Shown one piece after another: positions 13,271 to 20,537 of a stretch of 20,537 nucleotides of DNA. Each line of letters starts with the position of its first letter. The first letter of the stretch is position 1. A program made the position numbers and the translations under genes. The notes under the pieces are model-generated. The model was given only the letters and a program-made list of their open reading frames with translations, was not told the DNA's origin and did not search any database. This DNA is from DASRCB01 sp035653295. GTDB taxonomy: Bacteria; Acidobacteriota; Terriglobia; Bryobacterales; Bryobacteraceae. The stretch covers positions 1 to 20,537 of the forward strand of contig DASRCB010000397.1 of NCBI GenBank assembly GCA_035653295.1, given 5' to 3'.

Positions 13271-13966
13271 ATGAATACGGAAAACACTGTCACCGCCGAA
13301 CTCCGCGACTCGCGCGGAAAGAACGAAGCGCGGCGGCTCCGCGTGCGCGGGCTCGCGCCGGCCGTCCTGTATGGCGCCAGCCAGGGGCCAGTCCCCGTGG
13401 CCGTCAGTCCGAAGGACATCATCCGCGTCCTCCGCAGCAAAGCGGGGCACAACAGCATTTTCAACCTCGAGGTGCAGGGCGGAGAAACGACGCCCGTGAT
13501 GATCGCCGACTGGCAGCATGATCCGATCAAGGAGACCCTGCTGCACGTCGACCTCAAGCGTATCGACATGACCAAACGGGTGCACGTCCGCGTGCCCGTC
13601 GTGACCTTCGGCGATCCGCGTGGCGTGAAGGAGCAGGGTGGCCTGCTCGAACTGGTTACCCGCGAGGTGGAAATCGACTGCCTGCCGGTGGACATTCCGG
13701 AGGAGTTCAGGGTCGATGTGTCCGGGCTGCTGATCGGCCAGAACCTTCGCGCCAGCAGTATTCCGCTGGCCGGTTCGGTGAAGCTGCTGACGTCGGCCGA
13801 TGCCGTGATTGCGCACGTGGTCGCTCTGAAGGCGGAAGCGGCGCCCGAGACCACCGCCGAAGGCGCTGCCACCACGGCCGCCCCGGCCGAGCCGGAAGTC
13901 ATCAAGAAGGGCAAGAAGGAAGAGGAAGGCGCTGCCGAAGAGAAGGGCGGCGCAAAGAAGAAGTAA
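13271..13966 (+). CDS. rplY: 50S ribosomal protein L25, CTC/TL5 form
   Basis: A 231-residue L25 of the long general-stress (CTC/TL5) type that binds 5S rRNA. Residues 1-95 hold the L25 domain (TAELRDSRGKNEARRLRVRG, then APAVLYGASQGPVPVAVS). Residues about 100-185 form the TL5 C-terminal beta domain (VRVPVVTFGDPRGVKEQGG, EVEIDCLPVDIPEEF). The last 45 residues are a disordered Ala/Glu/Lys tail ending in GGAKKK. GAGAAAC just upstream is a weak ribosome-binding site. It follows prs by 15 bp and probably shares its transcript. Confidence 0.96.
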   Translation: MNTENTVTAELRDSRGKNEARRLRVRGLAPAVLYGASQGPVPVAVSPKDIIRVLRSKAGHNSIFNLEVQGGETTPVMIADWQHDPIKETLLHVDLKRIDMTKRVHVRVPVVTFGDPRGVKEQGGLLELVTREVEIDCLPVDIPEEFRVDVSGLLIGQNLRASSIPLAGSVKLLTSADAVIAHVVALKAEAAPETTAEGAATTAAPAEPEVIKKGKKEEEGAAEEKGGAKKK

Positions 13967-13985
13967 TGTGGGCAGCGGGGGTGGG

Positions 13986-14023
13986 GCAGGTCTCCAGACC
14001 TGCGGCGGGCGCCCACGCCCGCC
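13986..14023. repeat. Tandem stem-loop pair between rplY and pth (REP-like)
   Basis: Two perfect hairpins stand back to back. The first is GCAGGTCT (13986-13993) with AGACCTGC (13996-14003). The second is GGCGGGCG (14004-14011) with CGCCCGCC (14016-14023). They fill most of the 75-bp gap between rplY and pth. The GGCAGGTCTCCAGACCTGC form resembles dispersed intergenic palindromes I associate with Acidobacteria and related soil bacteria. No other copy occurs in this window, so dispersal cannot be shown here. Confidence 0.5.
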
Positions 14024-14041
14024 TGCTCCGCAACTCTGCAC

Positions 14042-14641
14042 ATGCCCGACTTTGACAAGCTCATCGTCGGGCTCGGCAATCCCGGGCCCGATTACGAGCA
14101 AACGGCGCACAACCTCGGTTTCATGGTTGTGGACCGGCTGGCCGAGCGCCACGCCATCCGGGTAACCCGTAAGGAATGCATGGCGCTGGTCGGCCAGGGC
14201 AGCATCCCACCCTGTCGTGCGATGTTGGCCAAGCCGCAGACGTTCATGAACCTCAGCGGACCCTCCGTGCAGGGACTGCTGAGCAAACATGGGATCGCCG
14301 CCGCCGATCTCATTGTGGTTTACGACGAGCTCGATCTGCCATGGGGCTCGTTGCGCATTCGTCCCAGCGGATCGGCGGGCGGACATAACGGAGTCAAATC
14401 CGTGATCGCCGCCACCGGGAGCCAGGACTTTGTTCGCGTCCGCCTCGGGATCCACGGCGGCAGTGGAAACCGCGACGGCGCTCGAATCGTGCTCGCGAAA
14501 CTGAAGCGGGCGCAGAAGGAAGAACTGGACGAGCTGCTTGATTATGCATCGCAGGCAGTGGAATCCATAATCGCCGATGGCGTCGAAATGGCCATGACGA
14601 AATTCAATCGTCGCGCCGGAGGCTTACAAGAGGATCAATGA
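14042..14641 (+). CDS. pth: Peptidyl-tRNA hydrolase
   Basis: A 199-residue Pth that recycles tRNA from prematurely released peptidyl-tRNA. KLIVGLGNPGPDYEQTAHNLGF is the family N-terminus; H23 is the catalytic His. The usual Arg before it (RHN) is Ala here. FMNLSGPSVQ and VVYDELDLPWGSLRIRPSGSAGGHNGVKS carry the remaining signatures, including the Asp that activates the His. Its length is normal. There is no Shine-Dalgarno sequence; the start is fixed by the family N-terminus. The stop overlaps the rpsF start by four bases (ATGA, 14638-14641). Confidence 0.96.
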   Translation: MPDFDKLIVGLGNPGPDYEQTAHNLGFMVVDRLAERHAIRVTRKECMALVGQGSIPPCRAMLAKPQTFMNLSGPSVQGLLSKHGIAAADLIVVYDELDLPWGSLRIRPSGSAGGHNGVKSVIAATGSQDFVRVRLGIHGGSGNRDGARIVLAKLKRAQKEELDELLDYASQAVESIIADGVEMAMTKFNRRAGGLQEDQ

Positions 14642-15132
14642 GAGTTTACGAAGAGCTGTTTATCATGCGGCCCAACGCCACCGACGAGGAGATCGATCCC
14701 TTCGTCGAGCAGTTGACGCAGGTGGTTACGACCCGCGGCGGCACGATCGAGAAGACCGACAAGTGGGGCGTGCGCCGGCTGGCCTATCGCGTTGAGAAAT
14801 ACAACGAAGGCTACTACGTGCTGCTGCAGTTTTCGGCCGGTCCCGACGTGGTGAAGGAGATCGAACGCCGCCTTCGCGTCGCCGATTCGGTGATGAAGTT
14901 CATCACCGTGCGCATCGACGAAAAGATGAAGAAGGTGGAAAAGCGGCGCAAAGCGCGAGAGAAGCGCGCCGCGCGCAAGCCGGCCCCCGCCGCGGCGGCT
15001 CCGGCGATTCCGGCCGAGCCCGGCGCGCCCGTTCCCGGCGCTCCCGTGCCTGCGGCGCCCGCCGCCCATGGTCCGACGCCCGGAGCCCCCGCTCCCGGCG
15101 CCCCGCCCGCGCCACGCACAGGTGAGAAGTAG
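14638..15132 (+). CDS. rpsF: 30S ribosomal protein S6 with long Ala/Pro tail
   Basis: A 164-residue S6, the 30S platform protein that pairs with S18. Residues 1-96 are the whole S6 domain (YEELFIMRPNATDEEIDPFV, GTIEKTDKWGVRRLAYRVEK, then YYVLLQFSAGPDVVKEIERR). After it comes a basic helix (KMKKVEKRRKAREKRAARK) and then an Ala/Pro/Gly-rich tail of about 50 residues with repeats of the APGAPVP kind. S6 is normally near 100 residues, so this tail is a clear extension. The ATG is within the pth stop. It is followed by rpsR after 14 bp and rplI, the usual S6-S18-L9 order. Confidence 0.96.
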   Translation: MRVYEELFIMRPNATDEEIDPFVEQLTQVVTTRGGTIEKTDKWGVRRLAYRVEKYNEGYYVLLQFSAGPDVVKEIERRLRVADSVMKFITVRIDEKMKKVEKRRKAREKRAARKPAPAAAAPAIPAEPGAPVPGAPVPAAPAAHGPTPGAPAPGAPPAPRTGEK

Positions 15133-15146
15133 AGGAGATATCGACA

Positions 15147-15449
15147 ATGGCCGAACAACAAAAAGGCGGACGTCCTATCAGCGCTTCGCAGCGCCCCACC
15201 GGCGGCGACAAAGCCATCGCCACGCGGAAGCAGTATTTCCGGCGCAAGAAGGTTTGCCGGTTTTGCGTGGAAAAAATCGACGACATTAACTACAAGGACG
15301 TGCGGCTGCTTTCGTCCTTCGTCTCCGAGCGCGGCAAGATTACTCCGCGCCGCATCTCCGGCGTGTGCGCGCCGCACCAGCGCCGGCTCGCCGAAGCCAT
15401 TAAGCAGGCGCGCAACATCGCCCTGCTGCCTTTCGCCGCGGCGATTTGA
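15147..15449 (+). CDS. rpsR: 30S ribosomal protein S18
   Basis: A 100-residue S18. The core VCRFCVEKIDDINYKDVRLLSSFVSERGKI is followed by TPRRISGVCAPHQRRLAEAIKQARNIALLPF, which is diagnostic. C37, C40, C74 and H77 would form a zinc site, so this is the zinc-binding (C+) type. AGGAG seven or so bases upstream is a good ribosome-binding site. S18 binds S6, encoded directly before it. Confidence 0.97.
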   Translation: MAEQQKGGRPISASQRPTGGDKAIATRKQYFRRKKVCRFCVEKIDDINYKDVRLLSSFVSERGKITPRRISGVCAPHQRRLAEAIKQARNIALLPFAAAI

Positions 15450-15463
15450 ACGGGAGCTGAATC

Positions 15464-15910
15464 ATGGAAGTCATTCTCAGAGAAGACATCGAAAAGCTCG
15501 GCAGCCGCGGCCAGGTGGTGAAGGTGGCGCCCGGTTTTGCGCGCAACTACCTGCTGCCGAAAAGGCTGGCCGTGGCGGCGACCGACGCCAACAAGAAAAT
15601 CGTGGAGCAGGAGCGCCAGGCGCACCTGCGCCGTGAGGCCAAGGACCTGGCCGACGCGCGGGACCTGGCGAAGATGATGAGCTCGGTGGAAGTGACCATT
15701 GCGCAGAAGGCCGGCGAGAACGATCAGCTGTTCGGCTCCGTCACCTCGCGCGACATCGCCGAGGCGCTGCAGCGCCAGAACTACAGCATCGAGCGCCGGA
15801 ACATCCAGCTTCCTGAGCCTATTCGCACCCTCGGTGACCACAAGGTAACCATCCGCCTGCACCGCGAAGTACCCGTCGAGGTGACGGTGCACGTAGTAAA
15901 AGAAGAATAG
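15464..15910 (+). CDS. rplI: 50S ribosomal protein L9
   Basis: A 148-residue L9. The N-terminal domain MEVILREDIEKLGSRGQVVKVAPGFARNYLLP is unmistakable. A long helix with charged residues follows, then the C-terminal domain (GENDQLFGSVTSRDIAEALQ, then LGDHKVTIRLHREVPVEVTV). The length is normal. GGGAG eight bases upstream serves as ribosome-binding site. The end of the gene is covered by a GC-rich hairpin that includes the stop codon. Confidence 0.97.
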   Translation: MEVILREDIEKLGSRGQVVKVAPGFARNYLLPKRLAVAATDANKKIVEQERQAHLRREAKDLADARDLAKMMSSVEVTIAQKAGENDQLFGSVTSRDIAEALQRQNYSIERRNIQLPEPIRTLGDHKVTIRLHREVPVEVTVHVVKEE

Positions 15911-15929
15911 GCGAGGCGATCCCTCGCCT
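15909..15929. terminator. Stem-loop at the end of rplI
   Basis: AGGCGAGG (15909-15916) pairs with CCTCGCCT (15922-15929) around CGATC. The left arm overlaps the rplI stop codon. The right arm ends six bases before the ATG of the HEAT/SEC-C gene. There is no T-run. It may terminate the ribosomal transcript or limit translation of the next gene, which lacks a ribosome-binding site. Confidence 0.45.
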
Positions 15930-15935
15930 CCACTC

Positions 15936-17501
15936 ATGTCTGCCATTACTACCGGCCTGAACGACTACGCCGCGGTGTCCACGTACGACCTGCTGAAGTC
16001 GGCGGCCCGCGGCCTGATCGGAATCGACCGGCGCTTCATTCGCGCGCTGGTCGACGACCCTGTCAAAACACTACCGGACATGCTCCGCTTCGCCGGCGAG
16101 GATCATGCGAACGACGCGGTTCAGCTCCAGCCGGATCTCGTCGCAATCTTCCGGTACCTGAAGACCCCCGAAGCTCTGCCGCACTACCTGCGCTGGCTCC
16201 GCGAGCCGGAAGAAGACGATGACGACCTGATCGAGGCGGTCGTCGAGCTCGGACCGGCATCGCTCGACCCTCTGCTGGAACTCTACGAGGAACTTGGCGA
16301 GGAGCGCGGCGATGATGTTGCGTTTGCGCTCGCGCATCTGGGCATTCGCGATCAGCGCATACTGGACCTGCTGCTGCAGCGGCTGGAATACGATGCCGCG
16401 GAGGGCGCGATATGCCTCGCCGTGTACGGCGATCCGGCCGCGATTCCAGCGCTCGAACGCATGCTGGCCGAAATTCCGGAAACCGAGTCGGCGCTCAGGT
16501 CCGAGCTGGCCGGCGCCGTCGAAGATCTCCGCAATCATGACGTAGACCACTCCCATCCCGCTTTCGATCTGTTTGACCGCTATCCCGAAGAGGCGGGCCC
16601 TGACTTCGACGCCCTCAGCGATGCGGATCGGCTCACCCTGCTTTCCAGTGAATCGGCAAAGATTCGCGCCGACGCGGCGCGCAGCTTCATCACCGAAGAC
16701 CTCAGCGATGAAGTGCGCGCGCGGCTCCTCCAGATGGCGCGTCAGGATTCCGAGGCCGAAGTCCGCGGCTCCGCCTGGGAGGCGCTGGCCGGCGAAGACG
16801 ATTCCGCAATCCGCGCCGCCATGCGCGGCGTCGCGCTGGACGCATCCAGGCCCGTCACTGAGCGCGGCGGCGCCCTGATAGCGCTCGCCGGCGATGCGGG
16901 CGAGAATGCTGAGATTCATGCCGCCATGGAACGTCTTTACGACGAGCCTGGCGGCCGCGCAAAGGCGCTGGAGGCGATGTGGCGCTCCTTCGACCGGACC
17001 TTCTCGAAGTACTTCCCGGCCCATCTCAACGATCCGGATCGCCAGATTCTGGTTCAGGCCATCTTCGGCGCCGGGTACCTCGGCATTGGCGCTGAAGCGG
17101 AGCGCCTTGCGCGCTACTTCGATGACGAAACCCTGCGGCCCGACGCGCTCTTCGCCTACGCGCTGTGCGTCCCCGCCGAGATCACGCGTGCGCACATCCG
17201 CAACGTGTTCCGTAAAGTGGATAAGGTGGCCGGCGGCCTCAGCCTCGGCGAAGCGGAGCTGGTGGAGACCGCACTCGACCAGCGCCTTCTGCTGAACGGA
17301 CTGGATCCCGTGTTTTATCCCGAGGAGGACCAGCAGCACATACACGGTCCCGGCTGCGGGCACGAGCACGATGGCGCGGAGTGGGCTGAACAGGAGCCGT
17401 CGTCCATGTCCATCGCCCCGGCCGCATCGGCAAAGGTCGGGCGCAACGACCCGTGTCCCTGCGGCAGCGGGAAGAAGTACAAGAAGTGCTGCGGCGCCTG
17501 A
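15936..17501 (+). CDS. HEAT-repeat-like protein with C-terminal SEC-C zinc motif
   Basis: A 521-residue protein, acidic and mostly helical. Residues about 60-440 contain repeated helix pairs of HEAT type, for example DDLIEAVVELGPASLDPLLELYEEL, VAFALAHLGIRDQRILDLLL, and ARSFITEDLSDEVRARLLQ followed by SEAEVRGSAWEALAGEDDSA. The C-terminus is a textbook SEC-C motif: C507, C509, C518 and C519 in NDPCPCGSGKKYKKCCGA, which in SecA binds zinc and mediates contacts with SecB and ribosomes. A His/Cys-rich segment (HIHGPGCGHEH, 468-478) precedes it and may also bind metal. It starts 25 bp after rplI with no Shine-Dalgarno sequence. A role in protein quality control or at the ribosome is inference. The long reading on the opposite strand here is a composition artefact. 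Confidence 0.85.
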   Translation: MSAITTGLNDYAAVSTYDLLKSAARGLIGIDRRFIRALVDDPVKTLPDMLRFAGEDHANDAVQLQPDLVAIFRYLKTPEALPHYLRWLREPEEDDDDLIEAVVELGPASLDPLLELYEELGEERGDDVAFALAHLGIRDQRILDLLLQRLEYDAAEGAICLAVYGDPAAIPALERMLAEIPETESALRSELAGAVEDLRNHDVDHSHPAFDLFDRYPEEAGPDFDALSDADRLTLLSSESAKIRADAARSFITEDLSDEVRARLLQMARQDSEAEVRGSAWEALAGEDDSAIRAAMRGVALDASRPVTERGGALIALAGDAGENAEIHAAMERLYDEPGGRAKALEAMWRSFDRTFSKYFPAHLNDPDRQILVQAIFGAGYLGIGAEAERLARYFDDETLRPDALFAYALCVPAEITRAHIRNVFRKVDKVAGGLSLGEAELVETALDQRLLLNGLDPVFYPEEDQQHIHGPGCGHEHDGAEWAEQEPSSMSIAPAASAKVGRNDPCPCGSGKKYKKCCGA

Positions 17502-17519
17502 TATTGTAGCCACGTGAGT

Positions 17520-17551
17520 GGCGCCGATCCGCTGACCTTTGCAGCGGCGCC
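17520..17551. terminator. Stem-loop between convergent genes
   Basis: CCGCTG (17529-17534) pairs with CAGCGG (17542-17547), and GGCG (17520-17523) with CGCC (17548-17551), leaving a bulge on the left. It sits between the end of the HEAT/SEC-C gene (17501) and the end of the minus-strand epimerase-like gene (17621). No clean T-run follows on either strand. The rest of the 119-bp gap shows no other feature. Confidence 0.35.
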
Positions 17552-17620
17552 GCATATCAGGCAGCCGTATCGCTCGCGGCCAGTTTTCTCCCGGCCTGCG
17601 TGCGACGCGCGTCGATCCTG

Positions 17621-18286
17621 TCAGCTCGCTGCGGTCCGACTGAGCGTCGGCAGAGCACGAATCATGGGCACGTCAATAATGCGCATCCCGCTGGCGGGGT
17701 TCTCCACCGCCCATACGAGCGCTTCCGTCATTTGATCGATACTCACCAGACCAAGGCGGATAGCGCGCTCGCGCGTGGCGGGGATCGCCTGCATCAGGCG
17801 ATAGAAGGGGATCAGCGCATACGGCCAGCGATGGCCAGGTCCGAGCACATACCAGGGCCGCAGAATATTCGCGTCCAGACCCGCGGCTTCAATCATCGCT
17901 TCACACTCGGCGCGGACTTCCTGGTAGGCTTTCATCACTGGCGCGGGCCGCGCGACCGATACGTACACGAACCGCCGAGCCCCGGCGGTGCGGGCCGCTT
18001 CCACGGATGCGCGCAGCGCGGGCAGGTCGATTTCGCGGAATTGCTTCGCCTTCGCGGGGCCGGGATGAGCCACGCCGACCATGTGCACGAAAACGTCGGC
18101 GGGACGCACACGCTCGACGAAGCTGGTCGAATCGAGCGCGTTCCCGCTTACGACCTCGCACCCCGCCCGCAGCCGCTTCTCCGACCCGGGCCGCGCCAGT
18201 GCGCGCACGCGATGACCTCGCGACAACAGGGCGGGAATCAGGCGGCCGCCCATGTAGCCGGTACCCCCGCTGATGAAGACGTCCAT
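17621..18286 (-). CDS. NAD(P)-binding epimerase/NmrA-like protein
   Basis: A 221-residue Rossmann protein of the atypical/extended SDR group. MDVFISGGTGYMGGRLIPALLSRGH holds the GxxGxxG cofactor motif of NAD-dependent epimerases and NmrA-like proteins. DVFVHMVGVAHPGPAKAKQF and GARRFVYVSVARP follow the family layout, as does ILRPWYVLGPGHRWP. The catalytic YxxxK is not in its usual place; AYQEVRAECEAMI may carry a degenerate Tyr, so enzymatic activity is uncertain and a sensor or NmrA-like role is possible. The start is the ATG directly before the cofactor motif; a longer frame lacks support. The gene starts 39 bp after the metallo-hydrolase gene on the same strand. Confidence 0.85.
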   Translation of the reverse strand: MDVFISGGTGYMGGRLIPALLSRGHRVRALARPGSEKRLRAGCEVVSGNALDSTSFVERVRPADVFVHMVGVAHPGPAKAKQFREIDLPALRASVEAARTAGARRFVYVSVARPAPVMKAYQEVRAECEAMIEAAGLDANILRPWYVLGPGHRWPYALIPFYRLMQAIPATRERAIRLGLVSIDQMTEALVWAVENPASGMRIIDVPMIRALPTLSRTAAS

Positions 18287-18325
18287 CGATGAGAGATACG
18301 GAGCGGCGCGACGCGTGGATTGCAC

Positions 18326-19369
18326 TCAGGCCAGACCGTGCGCCAGACGGTGTCGCAGGCGCGCGGATGTGGACCCCTTCGCCTCCGCTGGGAATCCCTG
18401 GCCGGTCATCTCCTGGCAGACCTTCTCTACCTGTCCTGCCAGTTCCTCTTTGCCCACATAACGGGCGATACGCGCCTGCGATGTCAGCTCGGCGCGAATC
18501 TGCGGAACGGCGTCGCGGATTTCTCCCGGGCTCTTCTTCCCCTGCACCATCGCGCCCACGTGCTCGCGCAGCTGGCTGAAGAAGAGCTGTTGGTCGTCGA
18601 GTACGCTACCCTCGCCGCGCGGGCCGTGGCCGGGGCAAATGACCCTCGCTCCGAGCTTCTTGGCAGCGTCCAAAGTCCCGATCCACTTCTCCACACTGCC
18701 GTCGCCGACGAAGTTGTATGGGCCATTCACGCATGCGTCGCCGGTGAACAGAATCCGCTCCTTCGGTAGCCATGCGACGGCGTCGCCGTGAGTGTGCGCG
18801 ACGCCCAGATGCAGCAGCTCGACGCGGTGCTCGCCGTCGTCGAAGTAAAGCTCGCGCGGGAAGAGCAGCGAGGGCGGGTGCAGATGGCTGGCCGCGACAT
18901 CGGCCCGTTGTTTGGCCGTGTCCTCCCAGCGGCCGGGCTTGCCGCCAAAGTATCCCGTCTCGTAGCGCTTCATTTCCTCGAGCACGCCGGTGTGGGCCAG
19001 CGGCGTCGCGCCGTTGTCGAACATCACCTGGTTGCCGTATGCGTGGTCGCCATGATGATGCGTGTCGAACGCGAAGCGGATCGGCTTCGAGGTGATGGCG
19101 CGGATTTTCGGGAGGATGTTTTGCGCGCCGGAAGGAAAATTGGCGTCGATCACCAGTACGTAATCTTTGAAGACGATCCAGCCGTTGTTGCAGTGGCCCT
19201 GATGCTCGATGTCACCCTGATGGAAGTACACGCCGGGCGCGACGGAAACTGGCTTGTTGATTTCGGAGTCGCCGACCGGCTGCTGTGGCGGCGCGTCCTG
19301 AGCGTCGGCGGCGAGACCGGTGAGAGCGGCGGCGCCGAAAATCAGACTGCGTCTGCTGAAGTCGCACAT
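18326..19369 (-). CDS. Tat-exported metallo-beta-lactamase-fold hydrolase
   Basis: A 347-residue MBL-fold protein. MCDFSRRSLIFGAAALTGLAADAQ is a twin-arginine signal, so the protein is probably exported folded. The metal-binding set is complete: H104, H106, D108 and H109 in THHHGDHAYGN, His in LGVAHTHGDAVAWL, Asp in LFTGDACVNGP, and His in VICPGHGPRG. This is the usual two-metal (often zinc) hydrolase site; the family covers lactamases, lactonases, thioesterases and quinoprotein-relay proteins, so the substrate stays open. A longer frame starting at GTG 19504 adds a second Arg-rich stretch but lies across the divergent promoter region. It is followed on the same strand by the epimerase-like gene. 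Confidence 0.9.
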   Translation of the reverse strand: MCDFSRRSLIFGAAALTGLAADAQDAPPQQPVGDSEINKPVSVAPGVYFHQGDIEHQGHCNNGWIVFKDYVLVIDANFPSGAQNILPKIRAITSKPIRFAFDTHHHGDHAYGNQVMFDNGATPLAHTGVLEEMKRYETGYFGGKPGRWEDTAKQRADVAASHLHPPSLLFPRELYFDDGEHRVELLHLGVAHTHGDAVAWLPKERILFTGDACVNGPYNFVGDGSVEKWIGTLDAAKKLGARVICPGHGPRGEGSVLDDQQLFFSQLREHVGAMVQGKKSPGEIRDAVPQIRAELTSQARIARYVGKEELAGQVEKVCQEMTGQGFPAEAKGSTSARLRHRLAHGLA

Positions 19370-19418
19370 GGCGACTGATGATATCGCACCTCGGGGCCAG
19401 GGGCGATGCGCCCGAGAT

Positions 19419-19455
19419 TGGCATTGCTGTTGTCTCATTGCACCGGCCAATGCCA
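19419..19455. promoter_or_regulatory. Inverted repeat in divergent intergenic region
   Basis: TGGCATTG (19419-19426) and CAATGCCA (19448-19455) are exact inverted copies 21 bp apart, in the 169-bp region between the metallo-hydrolase gene and the efflux adaptor gene. ATGCGCCCG also occurs twice (19406-19414, 19459-19467). AATAAT at 19471-19476 could be a -10 for the adaptor gene, without a good -35. The repeats are candidate operators for one or both genes. Confidence 0.35.
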
Positions 19456-19538
19456 GGCATGCGCCCGGCGAATAATCAGACAGAAATCTGCGTCGTGAGT
19501 TCACTCCGTTTCATCTCAAGTGCAAGGAAGCGTAAAGA

Positions 19539-20537
19539 TGCTGCCACGCGCTTTTGTTCTTCCATTTTTTGTACTGTCATGTACGGTTGCGTTTTCCGTA
19601 ACGGCCGCTTGCACCCAGGGAAAAGCGGCACGCACTGCGCCTCCGCCGCCGGCGGTTTCGGTCATCGAGGTTAAGCCGCAGACCGTTCCGATCTACGGCG
19701 AGTACGCGGCGCAGACCTTTGCTCGCGATGGCGTCGACATTCGCGGCCAGGTGGATGGCTATATCCGCAAACGCCTGTTCAAGGCGGGCGACGACGTTAG
19801 AGCAGGACAGGTGCTTTATGTTCTCGACCTCCGCCCGTATCAGGCCGACGTCCAGAAGGCCAGGGGTGATGTCGCGCAGAGCGAGGCGAATGCCGAGTTC
19901 GCGCGCCGCCAGGTCGCGCTGCTTCAGGCTCAGGCCGACCTTGCCGAAGCCGAAGCGAACGAGCTCAAGGCGCAGCAGGATGTCGATCGCCTGACTCCGC
20001 TGGTGAAGGCCGACGCGGCGCCCCAGCAGGATCTGGACAACGCGCTCGCCGCGCTCAAAGCCACGAAGGCGGCCGTCGCCGCGCAAAAGGCTAACGTGGA
20101 GCAGACGGCGCTGTCCACGCGCATTCAGGTGGCGACCTCATCGGCGCAGGTGCAGGCCAACGAGGCGCTGCTTCGGAGCGCGCAGTTGAATCTCGAGTAC
20201 GCCACCATCACTTCGCCAATCAGCGGGCGCGTGGGCGACAGCTCGACTCAGGTCGGCGGCCTCGTGACAAAGAATTCCGCACAGCCCCTGACCACCGTCG
20301 TGCCCCTCGACCCCATCTGGGTTCGCTTCAAAGTGAGCGAGGCGGATTACCTGACCCTGCTGAAGGGCGGCTCCGATGATCTGCTCCGCTCGCCGCTCGA
20401 GCTGCTGCTCGCGGACAACTCCGTCTTCCCGCAGAAGGGGCGCGTTGAGAACGCGACCAATCAGGTGGATCCGAAAACCGGAACCCTCGAAATTCAGGCG
20501 ACCTTTCCGAATCCGCGGCACGTGCTTTTACCGGGAC
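19539..20537 (+). CDS. RND efflux periplasmic adaptor (membrane fusion protein), partial
   Basis: The first 333 residues of an AcrA/MexA-type adaptor; the end is cut by the window edge. MLPRAFVLPFFVLSCTVAFSVTAAC gives a signal peptide ending at C25, a plausible but imperfect lipobox, so the protein may be a lipoprotein of the periplasmic face. A proline-rich linker (APPPPAVSVIEVKPQTVPIYGEY) follows, then a lipoyl-like half (IRGQVDGYIRKRLFKAGDDVRAGQVLYVLD, about 67-98). Next comes an Ala/Gln-rich coiled-coil hairpin (about 105-215), the second lipoyl half with ITSPISGRVGDSSTQVGGLV, and the beta-barrel with DPIWVRFKVSEADYL. AAGGAAG upstream serves as ribosome-binding site. An RND pump gene is expected next, outside the window. 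Confidence 0.93.

Noticed and set aside
12581..14455. A 624-codon open frame on the minus strand
   Set aside because: It runs antisense to prs, rplY and pth, all certain genes. Its translation is His/Arg/Gly-rich without domains, the usual result of high third-position GC.
16071..17555. A 494-codon open frame on the minus strand
   Set aside because: Antisense to the HEAT/SEC-C gene, which has a clear motif and family-like repeats; the antisense reading has none.
1..20537. CRISPR array, tRNA, rRNA, transposase, phage or known defence genes
   Set aside because: I looked for evenly spaced repeats, cloverleaf-like sequences and typical protein motifs and found none. In particular no tRNA-Gln lies between ispE and prs, where some bacteria carry one.

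Overview
The window is GC-rich bacterial chromosome, packed with genes on both strands and with very little non-coding sequence. Several features together suggest an Acidobacteriota genome of the Solibacter/Bryobacter type: the gene order ispE-prs-rplY-pth-rpsF-rpsR-rplI, an L25 protein of the long CTC/TL5 form, Tat-targeted sarcosine-oxidase-like and metallo-beta-lactamase-fold enzymes, a GH29-like protein beside a PQQ beta-propeller protein, and a stand-alone prepilin. This assignment is inference from gene content; there is no rRNA or tRNA here to anchor it.

Left part (1-5877). A GH29-like hydrolase and a PQQ-repeat protein (cut by the window edge) form a minus-strand pair. They are divergent from a Tat-signalled FAD amine oxidase with the covalent-flavin cysteine. 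Next is a minus-strand group of four genes: a YciE/YciF-type ferritin-like protein (DUF892), a 50-residue DUF3309 membrane peptide, an ECF-like sigma factor, and a SYLF lipid-binding protein whose start overlaps the sigma factor stop (ATGA). A family 9 glycosyltransferase with a TTG start follows on the plus strand. It sits behind a 298-bp gap that carries an intrinsic terminator with no gene in front of it.

Middle part (5878-10790). Mn-type superoxide dismutase converges with, and overlaps by 11 bp, an SDR oxidoreductase. Behind the SDR lies a large membrane protein with a long disordered middle. Divergent from that is an ADP-ribose-pyrophosphatase-like Nudix hydrolase, followed by a prepilin-like protein and a small secreted Ser/Thr-rich protein.

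Right-centre (10791-17501). This is the housekeeping block: apt, ispE, prs, rplY, pth, rpsF, rpsR and rplI, all on the plus strand, with start/stop overlaps at ispE/prs and pth/rpsF. Prs makes PRPP and Apt uses it; the remaining genes serve isoprenoid precursor synthesis, the ribosome and peptidyl-tRNA recycling. A HEAT-repeat protein with a C-terminal SEC-C zinc motif follows rplI.

Right edge (17502-20537). A minus-strand pair (metallo-beta-lactamase-fold hydrolase, then an NAD(P)-binding epimerase-like protein) is divergent from the start of an RND efflux periplasmic adaptor gene cut by the window end.

I saw no CRISPR array, tRNA, rRNA, transposase, phage gene or recognisable defence system. 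The most noteworthy signals are the sigma/SYLF/DUF3309/YciF stress-like cluster with two competing GC-rich stem-loops, the orphan terminator before the glycosyltransferase, several paired-hairpin intergenic elements, and a GH29-like enzyme whose fucose-binding His-His pair is replaced. No gap without a gene exceeds 300 bases.
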